From URNF01 sp045543675 (lineage in GTDB: Bacteria > Bacillota > Clostridia > Oscillospirales > Acutalibacteraceae): a DNA stretch of 24,322 nt. Under the pieces are notes generated by a model, which was given only the letters and a program-made list of their open reading frames with translations, was not told where the DNA came from and ran no database searches. The stretch is from positions 1 to 24,322 of the forward strand of contig JAZPXM010000047.1 in assembly GCA_045543675.1 (NCBI GenBank), in the 5' to 3' direction. The position numbers and the translations under genes are program-made. Shown here piece after piece: positions 1-7,891 of the stretch (positions are counted from its first letter, which is position 1; each line of letters opens with the position of its first letter).

Positions 1-118
1 GGGGTGCCGCTTGTATCAGCGATACCGCCACCAGTATCATACCGTACGCGATCCAGCGCAGATACATTTTATCTACCTGCGCCAACCATTTACCTTTACC
101 GAGTTTTGAAACCGCCAT
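1..118 (-). CDS. mreD: MreD, rod-shape-determining membrane protein (5' end only)
   Basis: The gene runs off the left edge; only the first 39 codons are present. The ATG at 118 lies 3 bases beyond the mreC stop, and the visible peptide has a basic start (MAVSKLGKGKW) followed by the beginning of a hydrophobic helix (WIAYGMILVAVSLIQA). MreD is a small integral membrane protein that works with MreB and MreC in lateral wall synthesis. The call rests mainly on position after mreB and mreC, the conserved order in Bacillota, because too little sequence is present for a family motif. Confidence 0.75.
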   Translation of the reverse strand, partial: MAVSKLGKGKWLAQVDKMYLRWIAYGMILVAVSLIQAAP

Positions 119-121
119 TTC

Positions 122-964
122 CTACTCCCCCTGTCCGTCAAAGGAAGTAATAACCATCACGCGTTTCAAATTCGGGATGTCCACAAACGGCTCCACAAGG
201 CCGTAAAGGGTCATACCGTCGGTATCAGGCGTTACAGCGGTCACCCTGCCGATCAGCAGACCCGACGGGAAAACACCGCCAAGACCGGACGTGACCACAA
301 AGTCACCGCTCACAACCGATGATGTGCGTTCCAGATAGTTGATACGCAACAGTCCTTCGCTTGCCAAAGAAAGAGAACCGCCCGTATACCCGCTTTCGTC
401 GGTACGGCTGATAGAAGCGCTCGCTTTTAAAGCAGGGTCCAAAACGGTGCGTACCTTACTGTACGTTAATCCCACTTCCTGCACAATACCCACAAGACCG
501 TCTGCGGTAACAACGGGGTCACCCACAGAGACACCTACCGCCGAGCCCGCGTTAATGGAAAAATTACAGAACGGGTCGGACGGGTCCATGGTGATAACCT
601 TACCGTCAGCGAACGTGTAATCGGGGTGATCTTCGTGCAGACTGAGTATCTGGCTATACCATTCGTTTTCAATTTTCATTTCATCGTAATCCACGATTTG
701 CTCACGCAAATTACGGTTTTCTTCTTCCAGTTGCGCTATCTGTTGGCGCAAAGCACCGCCTTTGCCGATGCCGCCAAAGAAATCGCTCACCGCATTGGAT
801 ACAGACGTGACCGCCGTTTGCAACGGCGTTACCACCACACCCGCGGCAGAAGCGAAAAAGGTGGAAATGCCACCGGTTGAAGCCGCGTAGATCATCACGC
901 CTATCAACACGAGCGCTATACCGCCCAAAATTTTAAAGCCGATTGTCTTAAAAAAGTGCTTCAC
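122..964 (-). CDS. mreC: MreC, cell-shape determining protein
   Basis: MreC is a bitopic membrane protein that bridges the MreB filament and the extracellular wall-synthesis machinery. The 280-residue product has a short basic N-terminus, one membrane helix (about residues 8-28), a charged coiled coil (about 70-107, rich in Q, E, N and R) and a C-terminal beta-rich domain (GKVITMDPSDPFCNFSINAG onward), which is the MreC architecture. An AGGAGG at 973-978 lies exactly 8 bases before the GTG at 964. A GTG at 973 that would add three residues falls inside that ribosome binding site, so 964 is preferred. It follows mreB after 67 bases containing a hairpin, and mreD starts 3 bases after its stop. 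Confidence 0.95.
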   Translation of the reverse strand: MKHFFKTIGFKILGGIALVLIGVMIYAASTGGISTFFASAAGVVVTPLQTAVTSVSNAVSDFFGGIGKGGALRQQIAQLEEENRNLREQIVDYDEMKIENEWYSQILSLHEDHPDYTFADGKVITMDPSDPFCNFSINAGSAVGVSVGDPVVTADGLVGIVQEVGLTYSKVRTVLDPALKASASISRTDESGYTGGSLSLASEGLLRINYLERTSSVVSGDFVVTSGLGGVFPSGLLIGRVTAVTPDTDGMTLYGLVEPFVDIPNLKRVMVITSFDGQGE

Positions 965-986
965 CGACAGCACCTCCTTTCAAATC

Positions 987-1019
987 CGAAAAGCGGGCGA
1001 CACCTGTCCCCCGCTTTCG
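987..1019 (-). other. Hairpin between mreB and mreC
   Basis: The bases 990-997 (AAAGCGGG) pair perfectly with 1010-1017 (CCCGCTTT). An inner GACA/TGTC pair (999-1002 with 1005-1008) and an outer CG/CG pair extend the stem. On the transcribed minus strand it is followed by only four T residues, so it is at best a weak terminator. It could lower mreC relative to mreB, or stabilise the processed mreB transcript. Confidence 0.5.
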
Positions 1020-1031
1020 TGATAGTGCATA

Positions 1032-2048
1032 TTACATACGGCGGTTGGAACGGAAGTTACTTACCATTCCCAGATCCAGACATTTACCCGTACCGGAAAC
1101 CACACAATCCAGCGGATCTTCCGCCACGTGTACGGGCATACCCGTCTCACGGGAAATGAGTTGATCCAAACCGCGGAGCAGCGCACCGCCACCGGTCAGC
1201 ATAATACCGTTAGTGATAATATCCGCAGACAACTCGGGGGGCGTTCTCTCAAGCGTTGCACGGATAGCGTCCACAATAACCGTCACGGGGTCAGCCAACG
1301 CTTCACGCACTTCTTCTGCAGAAATGGTAATATTTTTCGGCAGACCGTCCACCAAGTTACGGCCCTTTACGTCCATCGTTGCATCGTCGTCTTCCTGCGG
1401 GAACGCAGAGCCGATAGCGATCTTAATATCTTCTGCGGTGCGTTCACCGATCAGCAGGTTATATTTCTTCTTGATGTAAGAAACAATCGCTTCGTCGAAA
1501 TCGTCGCCCGCGGTACGCACCGAGCAGAAAGTTACGATATCACCCAGCGAGATAACCGCAATTTCGGAAGTACCGCCGCCGATATCCACTACCATACAGC
1601 CCGCCGCTTCTTCTACCTGCAAGCCTGCACCGATAGCTGCCGCCATCGGTTCGGCAATCAGTTCTACATCCTTAGCCCCTGCCTGTCTTGCGGCATCTTC
1701 TACCGCGCGACGTTCTACCTCGGTAACACCCGACGGAATACATACGATAATGCGCGGACGGCGTGCCCAAGTGGATTTCAAAGCCGCTTTAATGAAATAA
1801 CGCAACATTTCCGCTGTCACGTCAAAGTCTGCAATAACACCGTCTTTCAAAGGACGGATAGCAGAGATGGAACCGGGCGTACGACCGATCATTTCTTTGG
1901 CTTCTTGACCCACAGCCATCACTTCGTCGCGTTTCAAGTCTACCGCCACAACCGACGGTTCGCGCATAACAATGCCTTTTCCTCTCATATACACCAACGT
2001 ATTCGCGGTACCCAAATCGATACCGATATCGCCTCTGTTAAACCACAT
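1032..2048 (-). CDS. mreB: MreB, actin-like rod-shape protein
   Basis: MreB polymerises along the inner membrane face and guides elongation-phase peptidoglycan synthesis. All actin-fold ATP-binding segments are visible: phosphate 1 near the N-terminus (GIDLGTANTLV), phosphate 2 (VVDIGGGTSEIAVI) and the adenosine motif near the end (GIMLTGGGALLRGLDQLI). At 338 residues it has the family's usual length. The ATG at 2048 gives the canonical short start before GDIGIDLGTANT, and an AGGAAGG lies 8 bases upstream. An in-frame ATG at 2078 also has a possible AAGGGGG site and would add ten polar residues, so the start is not fully settled. Its own promoter lies at 2136-2164. Confidence 0.97.
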   Translation of the reverse strand: MWFNRGDIGIDLGTANTLVYMRGKGIVMREPSVVAVDLKRDEVMAVGQEAKEMIGRTPGSISAIRPLKDGVIADFDVTAEMLRYFIKAALKSTWARRPRIIVCIPSGVTEVERRAVEDAARQAGAKDVELIAEPMAAAIGAGLQVEEAAGCMVVDIGGGTSEIAVISLGDIVTFCSVRTAGDDFDEAIVSYIKKKYNLLIGERTAEDIKIAIGSAFPQEDDDATMDVKGRNLVDGLPKNITISAEEVREALADPVTVIVDAIRATLERTPPELSADIITNGIMLTGGGALLRGLDQLISRETGMPVHVAEDPLDCVVSGTGKCLDLGMVSNFRSNRRM

Positions 2049-2135
2049 ATTTTTGTCCTTCCTTTCGCTCTGTTCCATAGATAATCCCCCTTAAAACACA
2101 GTTTCTCAAGGGAAAGTTTTGACACATACGCATAC

Positions 2136-2164
2136 ATTATATACCATATAATAGAAATTCTCAA
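2136..2164 (-). promoter_or_regulatory. Vegetative promoter of mreBCD
   Basis: Reading the minus strand there is a -35 TTGAGA (2164-2159), a spacer of exactly 17 bases and a perfect -10 TATAAT (2141-2136). Transcription would start near 2129, leaving a leader of about 80 bases before mreB. It lets mreBCD be expressed independently of dut-maf. Confidence 0.8.
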
Positions 2165-2197
2165 TAAAAAAATGCAAAATATTTCCAAAAAATGTAT

Positions 2198-2767
2198 TTA
2201 CGGGGTCATTTCAACCGAAAACGTTTCAAGAAACCGTCTTGTTTTTCCGCCGGGCAGACCCATCACCGTGTAAAAATCGCCTTCAATACCGCGTACAAAC
2301 CGCATACCGTACCCTTGAATCGCGTAACTGCCTGCTTTATCCATAGGTTCTTTGGTTGCAACATACGCTTCCGCTTCTTCACGGGTCAAAGGATAAAAAT
2401 GCACCGATGCTATATCGGTAAACCCGTCACATCTTTCAGGACTGCACACCCACACACCGGTCATCACCTGATGCGTGCGTCCGCCAAGCGACAACAGCAT
2501 TTCGACGGCATCCTGCTCGTCACGCGGTTTGCCGAGTACCGTATCTCCGCGTACCACAATGGTATCCGCACCCAGCACTATGCTGTCAGGATGGTTTTTA
2601 AACACCGCTTGCGCTTTGCACCGCGCCAATGCCAAGGTGTAGTCAGCAGGCGTCAATCCTGTGGGGGCGGTCTCTTCTTGTGCCACCACCACTTCAAACG
2701 GCACGCCTGCCAACGTCAATATTTCCCGCCTGCGCGGCGACGCAGACGCTAAGATCAGTTTTCCCAT
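2198..2767 (-). CDS. maf: Maf-family nucleotide pyrophosphatase
   Basis: Maf proteins hydrolyse dTTP, UTP or modified nucleoside triphosphates to monophosphates and are tied to septum formation and nucleotide-pool cleaning. The 189-residue product has the N-terminal signature ASASPRRREIL (residues 7-17), the catalytic VLGADTIV segment with Asp68, and the GRTHQVMTGV stretch of the family. The ATG at 2767 is chosen because homologous Maf proteins begin M-x-LILASASPRR, and a GGGGAG sits just upstream; an open extension to 2803 lies within the end of dut. The gene starts one base after the dut stop, so both are probably translated from one message. maf next to mreB is the order seen in Bacillus. 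Both are house-cleaning nucleotide hydrolases. Confidence 0.95.
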   Translation of the reverse strand: MGKLILASASPRRREILTLAGVPFEVVVAQEETAPTGLTPADYTLALARCKAQAVFKNHPDSIVLGADTIVVRGDTVLGKPRDEQDAVEMLLSLGGRTHQVMTGVWVCSPERCDGFTDIASVHFYPLTREEAEAYVATKEPMDKAGSYAIQGYGMRFVRGIEGDFYTVMGLPGGKTRRFLETFSVEMTP

Positions 2768-2768
2768 T

Positions 2769-3209
2769 TTACGCTCTCCCCGTGGAGCCAAAGCCACCCG
2801 CACCGCGTGCAGTTTCTTCTAACGTATCGGTCACCACAAAATCGGGCGTAAACACAGGCATGATCACCAACTGCGCGATACGTTCGCCCGGCTCAATGGT
2901 ATACGGGGCATCGCCTTGGTTAATAAGTCCCACCTGAATTTCGCCCGTATAATCGCTGTCGATCACACCCACACAGTTAGACAGGGTCAAGCCGTGTTTG
3001 ATCGCCAGACCGCTTCTGGCAAACACAAGTGCCACCGTATCGTTAGACGGCAGACCGACAGCAATACCCGTAGGAATACGTACCCGCTCGCCGACACCAA
3101 CGGTAAGCGGCGCTTCCAGCCACGCGTGTAGATCCGCGCCCGCACTTCCATCGGTCGCGCGCTTCGGCAAAATCGCGTTTTCACGCACAGGTTTTATTTT
3201 TAATTGCAT
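2769..3209 (-). CDS. dut: dUTP diphosphatase (dUTPase)
   Basis: The enzyme converts dUTP to dUMP and pyrophosphate, keeping uracil out of DNA and feeding dTMP synthesis. The 146-residue trimeric-type dUTPase shows all five motifs in order: DGSAGADL (residues 20-27), ARSGLAIKHGL, GVIDSDYTGEI with the catalytic Asp, PGERIAQLVI, and the C-terminal GAGGFGSTGR arm. The ATG at 3209 has GGGAG 8 bases upstream; an upstream in-frame start at 3236 would lie inside the -10 region and is rejected. It leads the dut-maf unit and is divergent from the ABC exporter, with the two promoters back to back. Confidence 0.97.
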   Translation of the reverse strand: MQLKIKPVRENAILPKRATDGSAGADLHAWLEAPLTVGVGERVRIPTGIAVGLPSNDTVALVFARSGLAIKHGLTLSNCVGVIDSDYTGEIQVGLINQGDAPYTIEPGERIAQLVIMPVFTPDFVVTDTLEETARGAGGFGSTGRA

Positions 3210-3231
3210 AACAATCACTCCCAACACGTTT

Positions 3232-3260
3232 ATCATACCTTCTTTTTATATTTTTTTCAA
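3232..3260 (-). promoter_or_regulatory. Promoter of dut-maf
   Basis: On the minus strand: -35 TTGAAA (3260-3255), 17-base spacer, -10 TATGAT (3237-3232). The start site would be only about 15-20 bases upstream of the dut ATG, just enough for its ribosome binding site. Confidence 0.75.
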
Positions 3261-3277
3261 TTATTTGCAAGAAAAAA

Positions 3278-3306
3278 ATGACAAAACAACAGAAATATGC
3301 TATACT
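3278..3306 (+). promoter_or_regulatory. Promoter of the ABC exporter operon
   Basis: There is a -35 ATGACA (3278-3283), a 17-base spacer ending in TGC (extended -10) and a -10 TATACT (3301-3306). An in-frame ATG at 3278 is part of this -35 box, which shows that the downstream ATG at 3329 is the true start of the gene. Confidence 0.75.
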
Positions 3307-3328
3307 TTTACAGAAAGGAAGTGTAAAT

Positions 3329-5230
3329 ATGCCACCACCGGTCAGAAACGTAGACAAATATAAAGAACCGCGTCCCCAAAACATACGAGAAGTCCCACGC
3401 TACCTGCGTCGTTTGGTAGGTGGCTTTTTCCACCGTTTATTCTACATATTCGGCATTGTGTGGGAATGCAGTCCGCTGATACTGATCTTGATGTCGGTGC
3501 TGGCGTTACTGCACGGTGTATTGCCCGTTGTCGGCGCCTATATCGGCGCTGCGATTTTAAACGCTTTGGCGGGTGCCATTACCGGCACGGTTGCTTTCTC
3601 AGCTATTTTCAAATTGTTGATTATCCAGTTTGTGTATCTGTTCGGCAACCGTCTGGCTACCGAAGTGAACACCATTGTCACCCGTATAGCCGGTGAAAAG
3701 GTAAGCAACCACATCAAAATGCGGATCATGCATAAAGCGAAAGAATTAGATCTTTCCAACTTTGATCTGCCCGATTTTTACGAACGGTTGGATAACGCCA
3801 ATCGTGAAGCGGGTATGCGGCCGTTGCAGATATTGAATGCCACGTTTACTATCGTCAGCAGTATCATCAGCATGGTGAGCTTTATCGTTATCTTATGGGC
3901 GGTCACCCCGTTGGCACCCGTCACCATTGTAGCGGTGTCTATTCCGTCCGCTATCGTAAACTTTATCTACCGCGGAAAAAACGTCAAATATTTTCGCTTT
4001 CATTCCAAAGAACGCCGCCAGATGTGGTACTATTCCGATTTGTTGGTCAACAAGGATATGGCAAAAGAAATCCGTCTTTACGGTTTGTCTGACAATCTTA
4101 TCGAACGGTATAAAGCGGTCTTTTTACAGTATTTCAACGGGTTAAAGCGCTTGATACTCGGTGAAGGCGGGTTTAATGTCGGCTTAAACATTTTATCCAC
4201 CGCGGTACATTGCGGGTTTTTCCTATACATCGCAAAAGGCGTGTTTGACGGCAATATGCAACTGGGCGATTATTCACTGTATACGGGTGCATTAACGTCG
4301 ATTGCAGGCGGTGTAACGTCCCTTATTTCCACCACCGCCACCATTTATGAAGGCACACTGTTTATCGAAAATTTGATTATCTTCTTACAAGAAGAGCGCC
4401 GTATTGTGCCGCTGCTCCCCACCCCTGCACCCATCACGCGTCATATCGGGCATACGTTCCGCTTTGAAAACGTATCCTTTGCGTATCCGGGTACCAGCCG
4501 TATGGTTTTGCAAAACATCAATTTAGAAATCGGTGCAGGTGAAACGATAGTATTGGTAGGACTAAACGGTGCAGGCAAGACCACCTTATTAAAACTGTTA
4601 CTCCGTCTGTATGATCCCACTGAGGGTACTATTTATATGGATGGGAAAGACATCCGTTCATACGACCCTACCGAATTATACCGTATTTTCGGCATTATTT
4701 TTCAGGATTTCGGCAAATATGCCGCTACTGCGGGGGACAACATCGCGTTCGGTCAGATAGAAAGGGATATGGATAAAAACGCCGTGGTTGCAGCGGCAAA
4801 GCAAGGCAACGCGCACGATTATATCAACGCCTTACCGCTCGCATACGATACCCCATTGATGCGCTGGTTTGAAGAAACGGGCATCGAACTGTCTATCGGT
4901 CAATGGCAGAAATTGGCAGTATCCCGCGCGTTTTACCGCGATGCAGACGTGTTGATTTTAGACGAGCCGACCGCTTCGTTAGACGCTATCGCCGAACAGG
5001 AAATTTTCCGTCAGTTCGACTCTTTACGGGAAGGAAAAACCACCATCTTTGTGTCCCACCGCTTATCCAGCGCTACCACCGCCAGCAAAATTGTCGTTTT
5101 GCAAAACGGACAGGTAGTGGAAGAAGGTACACACACAGAACTGATGAAATCGAAAAAACAGTATTACGAATTATTCTCTACCCAAGCGGAGCGGTATATT
5201 GCTTCCGCCAAAGAAATGGAAGAAACGTGA
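3329..5230 (+). CDS. ABC exporter, fused permease and ATPase
   Basis: This is a half-transporter of the type I exporter fold (633 residues) with an N-terminal membrane domain of about six helices (residues 50-340) and a C-terminal ATPase. Visible ATPase motifs are Walker A GLNGAGKTT (about 411-419), signature LSIGQWQK (about 521), Walker B VLILDEPTASLD (about 541) and the H-loop VSHRLSS (about 575). The signature has Ile in place of the first Gly of LSGGQ, a variation found in some peptide and antibiotic exporters. ATG 3329 follows AAAGGAAG at good spacing. Its stop overlaps the start of the phosphopantetheinyl transferase by one base. The substrate cannot be read from sequence; peptide, lipid or drug are all possible, and it presumably works as a homodimer. 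Confidence 0.93.
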   Translation: MPPPVRNVDKYKEPRPQNIREVPRYLRRLVGGFFHRLFYIFGIVWECSPLILILMSVLALLHGVLPVVGAYIGAAILNALAGAITGTVAFSAIFKLLIIQFVYLFGNRLATEVNTIVTRIAGEKVSNHIKMRIMHKAKELDLSNFDLPDFYERLDNANREAGMRPLQILNATFTIVSSIISMVSFIVILWAVTPLAPVTIVAVSIPSAIVNFIYRGKNVKYFRFHSKERRQMWYYSDLLVNKDMAKEIRLYGLSDNLIERYKAVFLQYFNGLKRLILGEGGFNVGLNILSTAVHCGFFLYIAKGVFDGNMQLGDYSLYTGALTSIAGGVTSLISTTATIYEGTLFIENLIIFLQEERRIVPLLPTPAPITRHIGHTFRFENVSFAYPGTSRMVLQNINLEIGAGETIVLVGLNGAGKTTLLKLLLRLYDPTEGTIYMDGKDIRSYDPTELYRIFGIIFQDFGKYAATAGDNIAFGQIERDMDKNAVVAAAKQGNAHDYINALPLAYDTPLMRWFEETGIELSIGQWQKLAVSRAFYRDADVLILDEPTASLDAIAEQEIFRQFDSLREGKTTIFVSHRLSSATTASKIVVLQNGQVVEEGTHTELMKSKKQYYELFSTQAERYIASAKEMEET

Positions 5231-5745
5231 TGGAATACCGTATACTAACCGTCTCCCCCGCCGACAAAAAGCAGGTGTCGGCGGCGGGACACGCTTTAGC
5301 AAAAGAAATGCTGTCTAAAAAAACAGCCATTCCCGCAGACACGCTCTGCTTTTCCAAAACACCGGAAGGCAAACCGTATCTGCCCGATTGTGACTGGCAA
5401 TTCAGCATCAGCCACACGGGTAATACCATTCTTTGCGGGATACATAACGGCGCCATCGGCGCAGACATAGAAAAAACGCGGCCATACAATGACCGCGTTG
5501 CAAAACGTATATGTTCTCCTGCTGAATATACGTATATCGGTAAGAACAGCACCCGTTTTTTAGAGGTGTGGACGCGCAAGGAGGCGTATGCTAAGCTCAT
5601 AGGCAGGGGGCTATCCATTTCCTTGCGCACTATCCATGTGGCAAGTGATACAACTTTACACGAAACCATTTATGGTTATCGAGTACACACCGTTGCCGAA
5701 AACGGCTATGTATACAGCATCATCTGGGAATCAACCGGTGATTAA
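5230..5745 (+). CDS. Sfp-type 4'-phosphopantetheinyl transferase
   Basis: These enzymes move 4'-phosphopantetheine from CoA to a serine of carrier proteins of fatty acid, polyketide or nonribosomal peptide synthesis. The 171-residue product has the two family signatures, the Mg-binding IGADIEKTRP (about residues 76-85) and the WTRKEAYAKLIGRGLS segment with its KE pair (about 115-130). It is shorter than Bacillus Sfp (about 220) and longer than AcpS. The ATG overlaps the exporter stop in TGATG, so translation is probably coupled. No carrier protein or synthase is in the window, so its client is unknown; it may be the housekeeping enzyme for the fatty acid carrier. Its last 15 bases overlap the end of the convergent DUF554 gene. 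Confidence 0.9.
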   Translation: MEYRILTVSPADKKQVSAAGHALAKEMLSKKTAIPADTLCFSKTPEGKPYLPDCDWQFSISHTGNTILCGIHNGAIGADIEKTRPYNDRVAKRICSPAEYTYIGKNSTRFLEVWTRKEAYAKLIGRGLSISLRTIHVASDTTLHETIYGYRVHTVAENGYVYSIIWESTGD

Positions 5746-6420
5746 GCGACAAAGAATAGGCGCGATAACAATGGCAGGCATCATGTCTGCCACTTTTATT
5801 TTGGTTAACCCTAACATATTTACACCGATACCCATAATCATAATAGAACCCACAGCGCTCATTTCCGCAATGGCGGCATCGGTTAACAACGGCTGAATAA
5901 AGGTGGCGAGCAATACGATGCCGCCTTGCAGAATGCCGATTGCCACAGTAGACAGCATCACACCGCCGCCTAAAGTTGTGGTCAACACCAGCGCCGCCAC
6001 CATATCGATCATCGCCTTGGTAAACAAAGTGCTGTTATCCCCTGTGATACCCGCTTCCAGCGAGCCGACTACCGTCATCGCACCAACGCAAAACAGCAAC
6101 GTACCGCTGACAAACCCTTCGCCGATATTGGAAAGGTTTCCGCCTTTACGCTTTACTTTGTCAGTTATCCAATCGCCCAGACGGTTTACGGCAGAATCAA
6201 TACCGATAAGCGCACCGATAAAGGCGCCAAGCGCAATAGACGCCACCACGATGATAGCATTATTGCTTTCCAGCGTACCCGAAATGCCGACATATAACAC
6301 GCATAATGCCATACCCGACATAATAACCGTTTTGATTTTTTCGGGCAGTCCTTTTTTTAACAACAGACCAAGTGCGCTGCCCACCGTAACGGTCAACATA
6401 TTCACCAAAACACCAAGCAT
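5731..6420 (-). CDS. DUF554 family membrane protein (YdfK-like)
   Basis: The 229-residue product is almost wholly hydrophobic, with about seven membrane segments and repeated glycine-rich turns (GALIGIDSAVNRLGDWI, VSGTLLFCVGAMTVVGSLEAG, GGGVMLSTVAIGILQGG). This is the pattern of the DUF554 family, widespread in Bacillota with no settled function. The start at 6420 has a weak AAGG about ten bases upstream. It has its own promoter, divergent from the EIIC-like gene, and runs tail to tail into the phosphopantetheinyl transferase with a 15-base overlap and no terminator between them. Transport of a small molecule is likely but unproven. Confidence 0.85.
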   Translation of the reverse strand: MLGVLVNMLTVTVGSALGLLLKKGLPEKIKTVIMSGMALCVLYVGISGTLESNNAIIVVASIALGAFIGALIGIDSAVNRLGDWITDKVKRKGGNLSNIGEGFVSGTLLFCVGAMTVVGSLEAGITGDNSTLFTKAMIDMVAALVLTTTLGGGVMLSTVAIGILQGGIVLLATFIQPLLTDAAIAEMSAVGSIMIMGIGVNMLGLTKIKVADMMPAIVIAPILCRLITG

Positions 6421-6449
6421 AACTTCACGACCTTATAAAAAGTAGTTAC

Positions 6450-6478
6450 AGTATAACAAATCGTGAGAAAATTCACAA
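6450..6478 (-). promoter_or_regulatory. Promoter of the DUF554 gene
   Basis: On the minus strand: -35 TTGTGA (6478-6473), 17-base spacer ending in TGT (extended -10), -10 TATACT (6455-6450). Confidence 0.72.
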
Positions 6479-6494
6479 GAGTTTTATTCAAAAC

Positions 6495-6523
6495 TTGACA
6501 AAAAAATACATAAGTGGTATAAC
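6495..6523 (+). promoter_or_regulatory. Promoter of the EIIC-like permease gene
   Basis: A perfect -35 TTGACA (6495-6500), a 17-base spacer and -10 TATAAC (6518-6523). It is back to back with the DUF554 promoter. Confidence 0.78.
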
Positions 6524-6556
6524 CATACAAAAAATATGATAAAGAAGGGTTTTTGT

Positions 6557-7615
6557 ATGTCAAAAGTTCGCGCTTTTTTAGAGAAAAAGCAAGTACAACC
6601 GTCGCTGCGCACCTATTTTATAGATGCGATGGGGTCTATGGCATTGGGATTATTCGCTTCCTTGCTGATTGGCACCATTTTCTCCACTTTACATACTTAC
6701 ACCAATGTTGCCATTTTCGGTGATCTTGCCGCTGCTGCCACTGCGGTAACAGGCGCGGCACTCGGTGTGGCTATCGCTAACGCATTACACGCACCGATAC
6801 TGGTAATGCTGTGCGCCGCAGCTGTCGGCTATGCCGGCAACGGTTTTGGCGGTACCTTTATGTTAGACGGCGTTGAAAAAGCGATTACAGCAGGACCTGC
6901 AGGTGCGTTTGTTGCGGTCATTATTGCTGTGGAACTCGGCAAACTTGTTTCCAAAGAGACCAAAATCGATATTTTAGTCACCCCTACTGTCACCATTCTC
7001 TCGGGTGTTGCGGTAGCGCGGTTGCTCTGCCCCGTTATTGCGTGGTGTATGTACTGGGTTGGTTGGTTTATTAATACCGCCACTGAGATGCAACCGATCA
7101 TTATGGGAATCTTGGTTTCCGCCGCTGTGGGCATTGCACTTACTTTACCGATAAGTTCTGCCGCTATTTGTGCGATGATCGGTATCAGCGGTTTGGCAGG
7201 CGGTGCGGCGACAGCAGGTTGCTGTGCGCAAATGATCGGCTTTGCGGTCATTTCTTTCCGTGAAAATCGTTGGGGCGGCGTTATTGCGCAAGGGCTTGGC
7301 ACCTCGATGTTACAAATGGGCAACATCGTGAAAAACCCACGCATCTGGATTCCTGCCACCTTGGCCTCTATGATTACAGGGCCCCTTTCCACCACCCTTT
7401 TCAAATTGGAAAACGTCGGTGTGGCGTCGGGTATGGGCACTTGCGGTTTAGTAGGACCCTTAGGTATTATCACCAATATGGAAAACAGCCCTTTAAAATG
7501 GATCGGCATTGTGCTCATCTGCTTTATCCTACCTGCCGTGCTTTCCTTACTGTTTAGCGAGATCTTACGTAAAATCGGTTGGATAAAACCGGACGATATG
7601 AAATTGGACGTATAA
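6557..7615 (+). CDS. PTS EIIC-like membrane permease (PTS_EIIC_2 family)
   Basis: The 352-residue product has about nine or ten membrane helices and many small-residue stretches (GLFASLLIGTIFSTLHTY, TAVTGAALGVAIANAL, GGAATAGCCAQMIGFAV, GVASGMGTCGLVGPLG). This resembles the PTS_EIIC_2 family, sometimes annotated as a putative toxin regulator, whose members usually stand alone. No EIIA or EIIB partner is present here, so phosphoenolpyruvate-coupled sugar uptake is not demonstrated. ATG 6557 is preferred over 6536 because AAGAAGGG lies 7 bases before it, whereas the upstream ATG has no site. The gene is followed by a strong terminator at 7625. Confidence 0.8.
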   Translation: MSKVRAFLEKKQVQPSLRTYFIDAMGSMALGLFASLLIGTIFSTLHTYTNVAIFGDLAAAATAVTGAALGVAIANALHAPILVMLCAAAVGYAGNGFGGTFMLDGVEKAITAGPAGAFVAVIIAVELGKLVSKETKIDILVTPTVTILSGVAVARLLCPVIAWCMYWVGWFINTATEMQPIIMGILVSAAVGIALTLPISSAAICAMIGISGLAGGAATAGCCAQMIGFAVISFRENRWGGVIAQGLGTSMLQMGNIVKNPRIWIPATLASMITGPLSTTLFKLENVGVASGMGTCGLVGPLGIITNMENSPLKWIGIVLICFILPAVLSLLFSEILRKIGWIKPDDMKLDV

Positions 7616-7624
7616 TAAAAAATT

Positions 7625-7664
7625 GAGAGAAAACGCGCATTTTGTGCGTTTTCTCTTGCTTTTT
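7625..7664 (+). terminator. Rho-independent terminator after the EIIC-like gene
   Basis: A stem of about 13 base pairs (GAGAAAACGCGCA at 7627-7639 with its partner at 7643-7655, one G-U pair) has a three-base loop and is followed by TTGCTTTTT. Confidence 0.88.
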
Positions 7665-7684
7665 AAAAAAAGATATGGTACATT
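7656..7684 (+). promoter_or_regulatory. Possible promoter of the B12 cassette
   Basis: A TTGCTT, a 17-base spacer ending in TGG and TACATT lie just before the riboswitch, at the right distance for its leader. The hexamers are poor matches, so this is tentative. Confidence 0.35.
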
Positions 7685-7700
7685 AACTTTGCAAAAGAAT

Positions 7701-7850
7701 AACGCAAAGCATCGGGCACGCCCGTTGTCGCGCAAAAAATGCGCGGGGATAAGGAAATCGCGGTGAAACTCCGCAGCAACAGCCATTACCGTTACAGTCG
7801 GAATGCTTATCGCTTTGTGATCATACAAAAGACCTTTGGGTAAGGAAAGG
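7701..7850 (+). promoter_or_regulatory. Cobalamin (B12) riboswitch
   Basis: The leader carries the recognisable B12 core: AAGGAAA (7751-7757), the hairpin GCGG-TGAAACT-CCGC (7760-7774), an ACAGCC-TTACC loop segment (7780-7790) and a B12-box-like AGTCGGAATGC (7796-7806). P1 forms between CAAAGC (7705-7710) and GCTTTG (7812-7817). Beyond P1 a hairpin CCTTT/AAAGG (7833-7837 with 7846-7850) has a loop GGGTAAGG. Its GGTAA (7839-7843) is complementary to TTACC (7786-7790) of the core, the L5-L13 kissing interaction typical of this class. Downstream is a terminator, so ligand binding should stop transcription of the uptake genes. Confidence 0.85.
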
Positions 7851-7891
7851 ACTTGTGCGATGCGATACGAGCAGGGTATCGGTATTTTACA

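Noticed and set aside
973..973. GTG at 973 as the start of mreC
   Set aside because: It overlaps the AGGAGG site that correctly spaces the GTG at 964.
1128..2084. Long plus-strand frame opposite mreB
   Set aside because: It is the shadow of a strongly conserved gene; its translation is rich in His, Arg and Cys with no family pattern.
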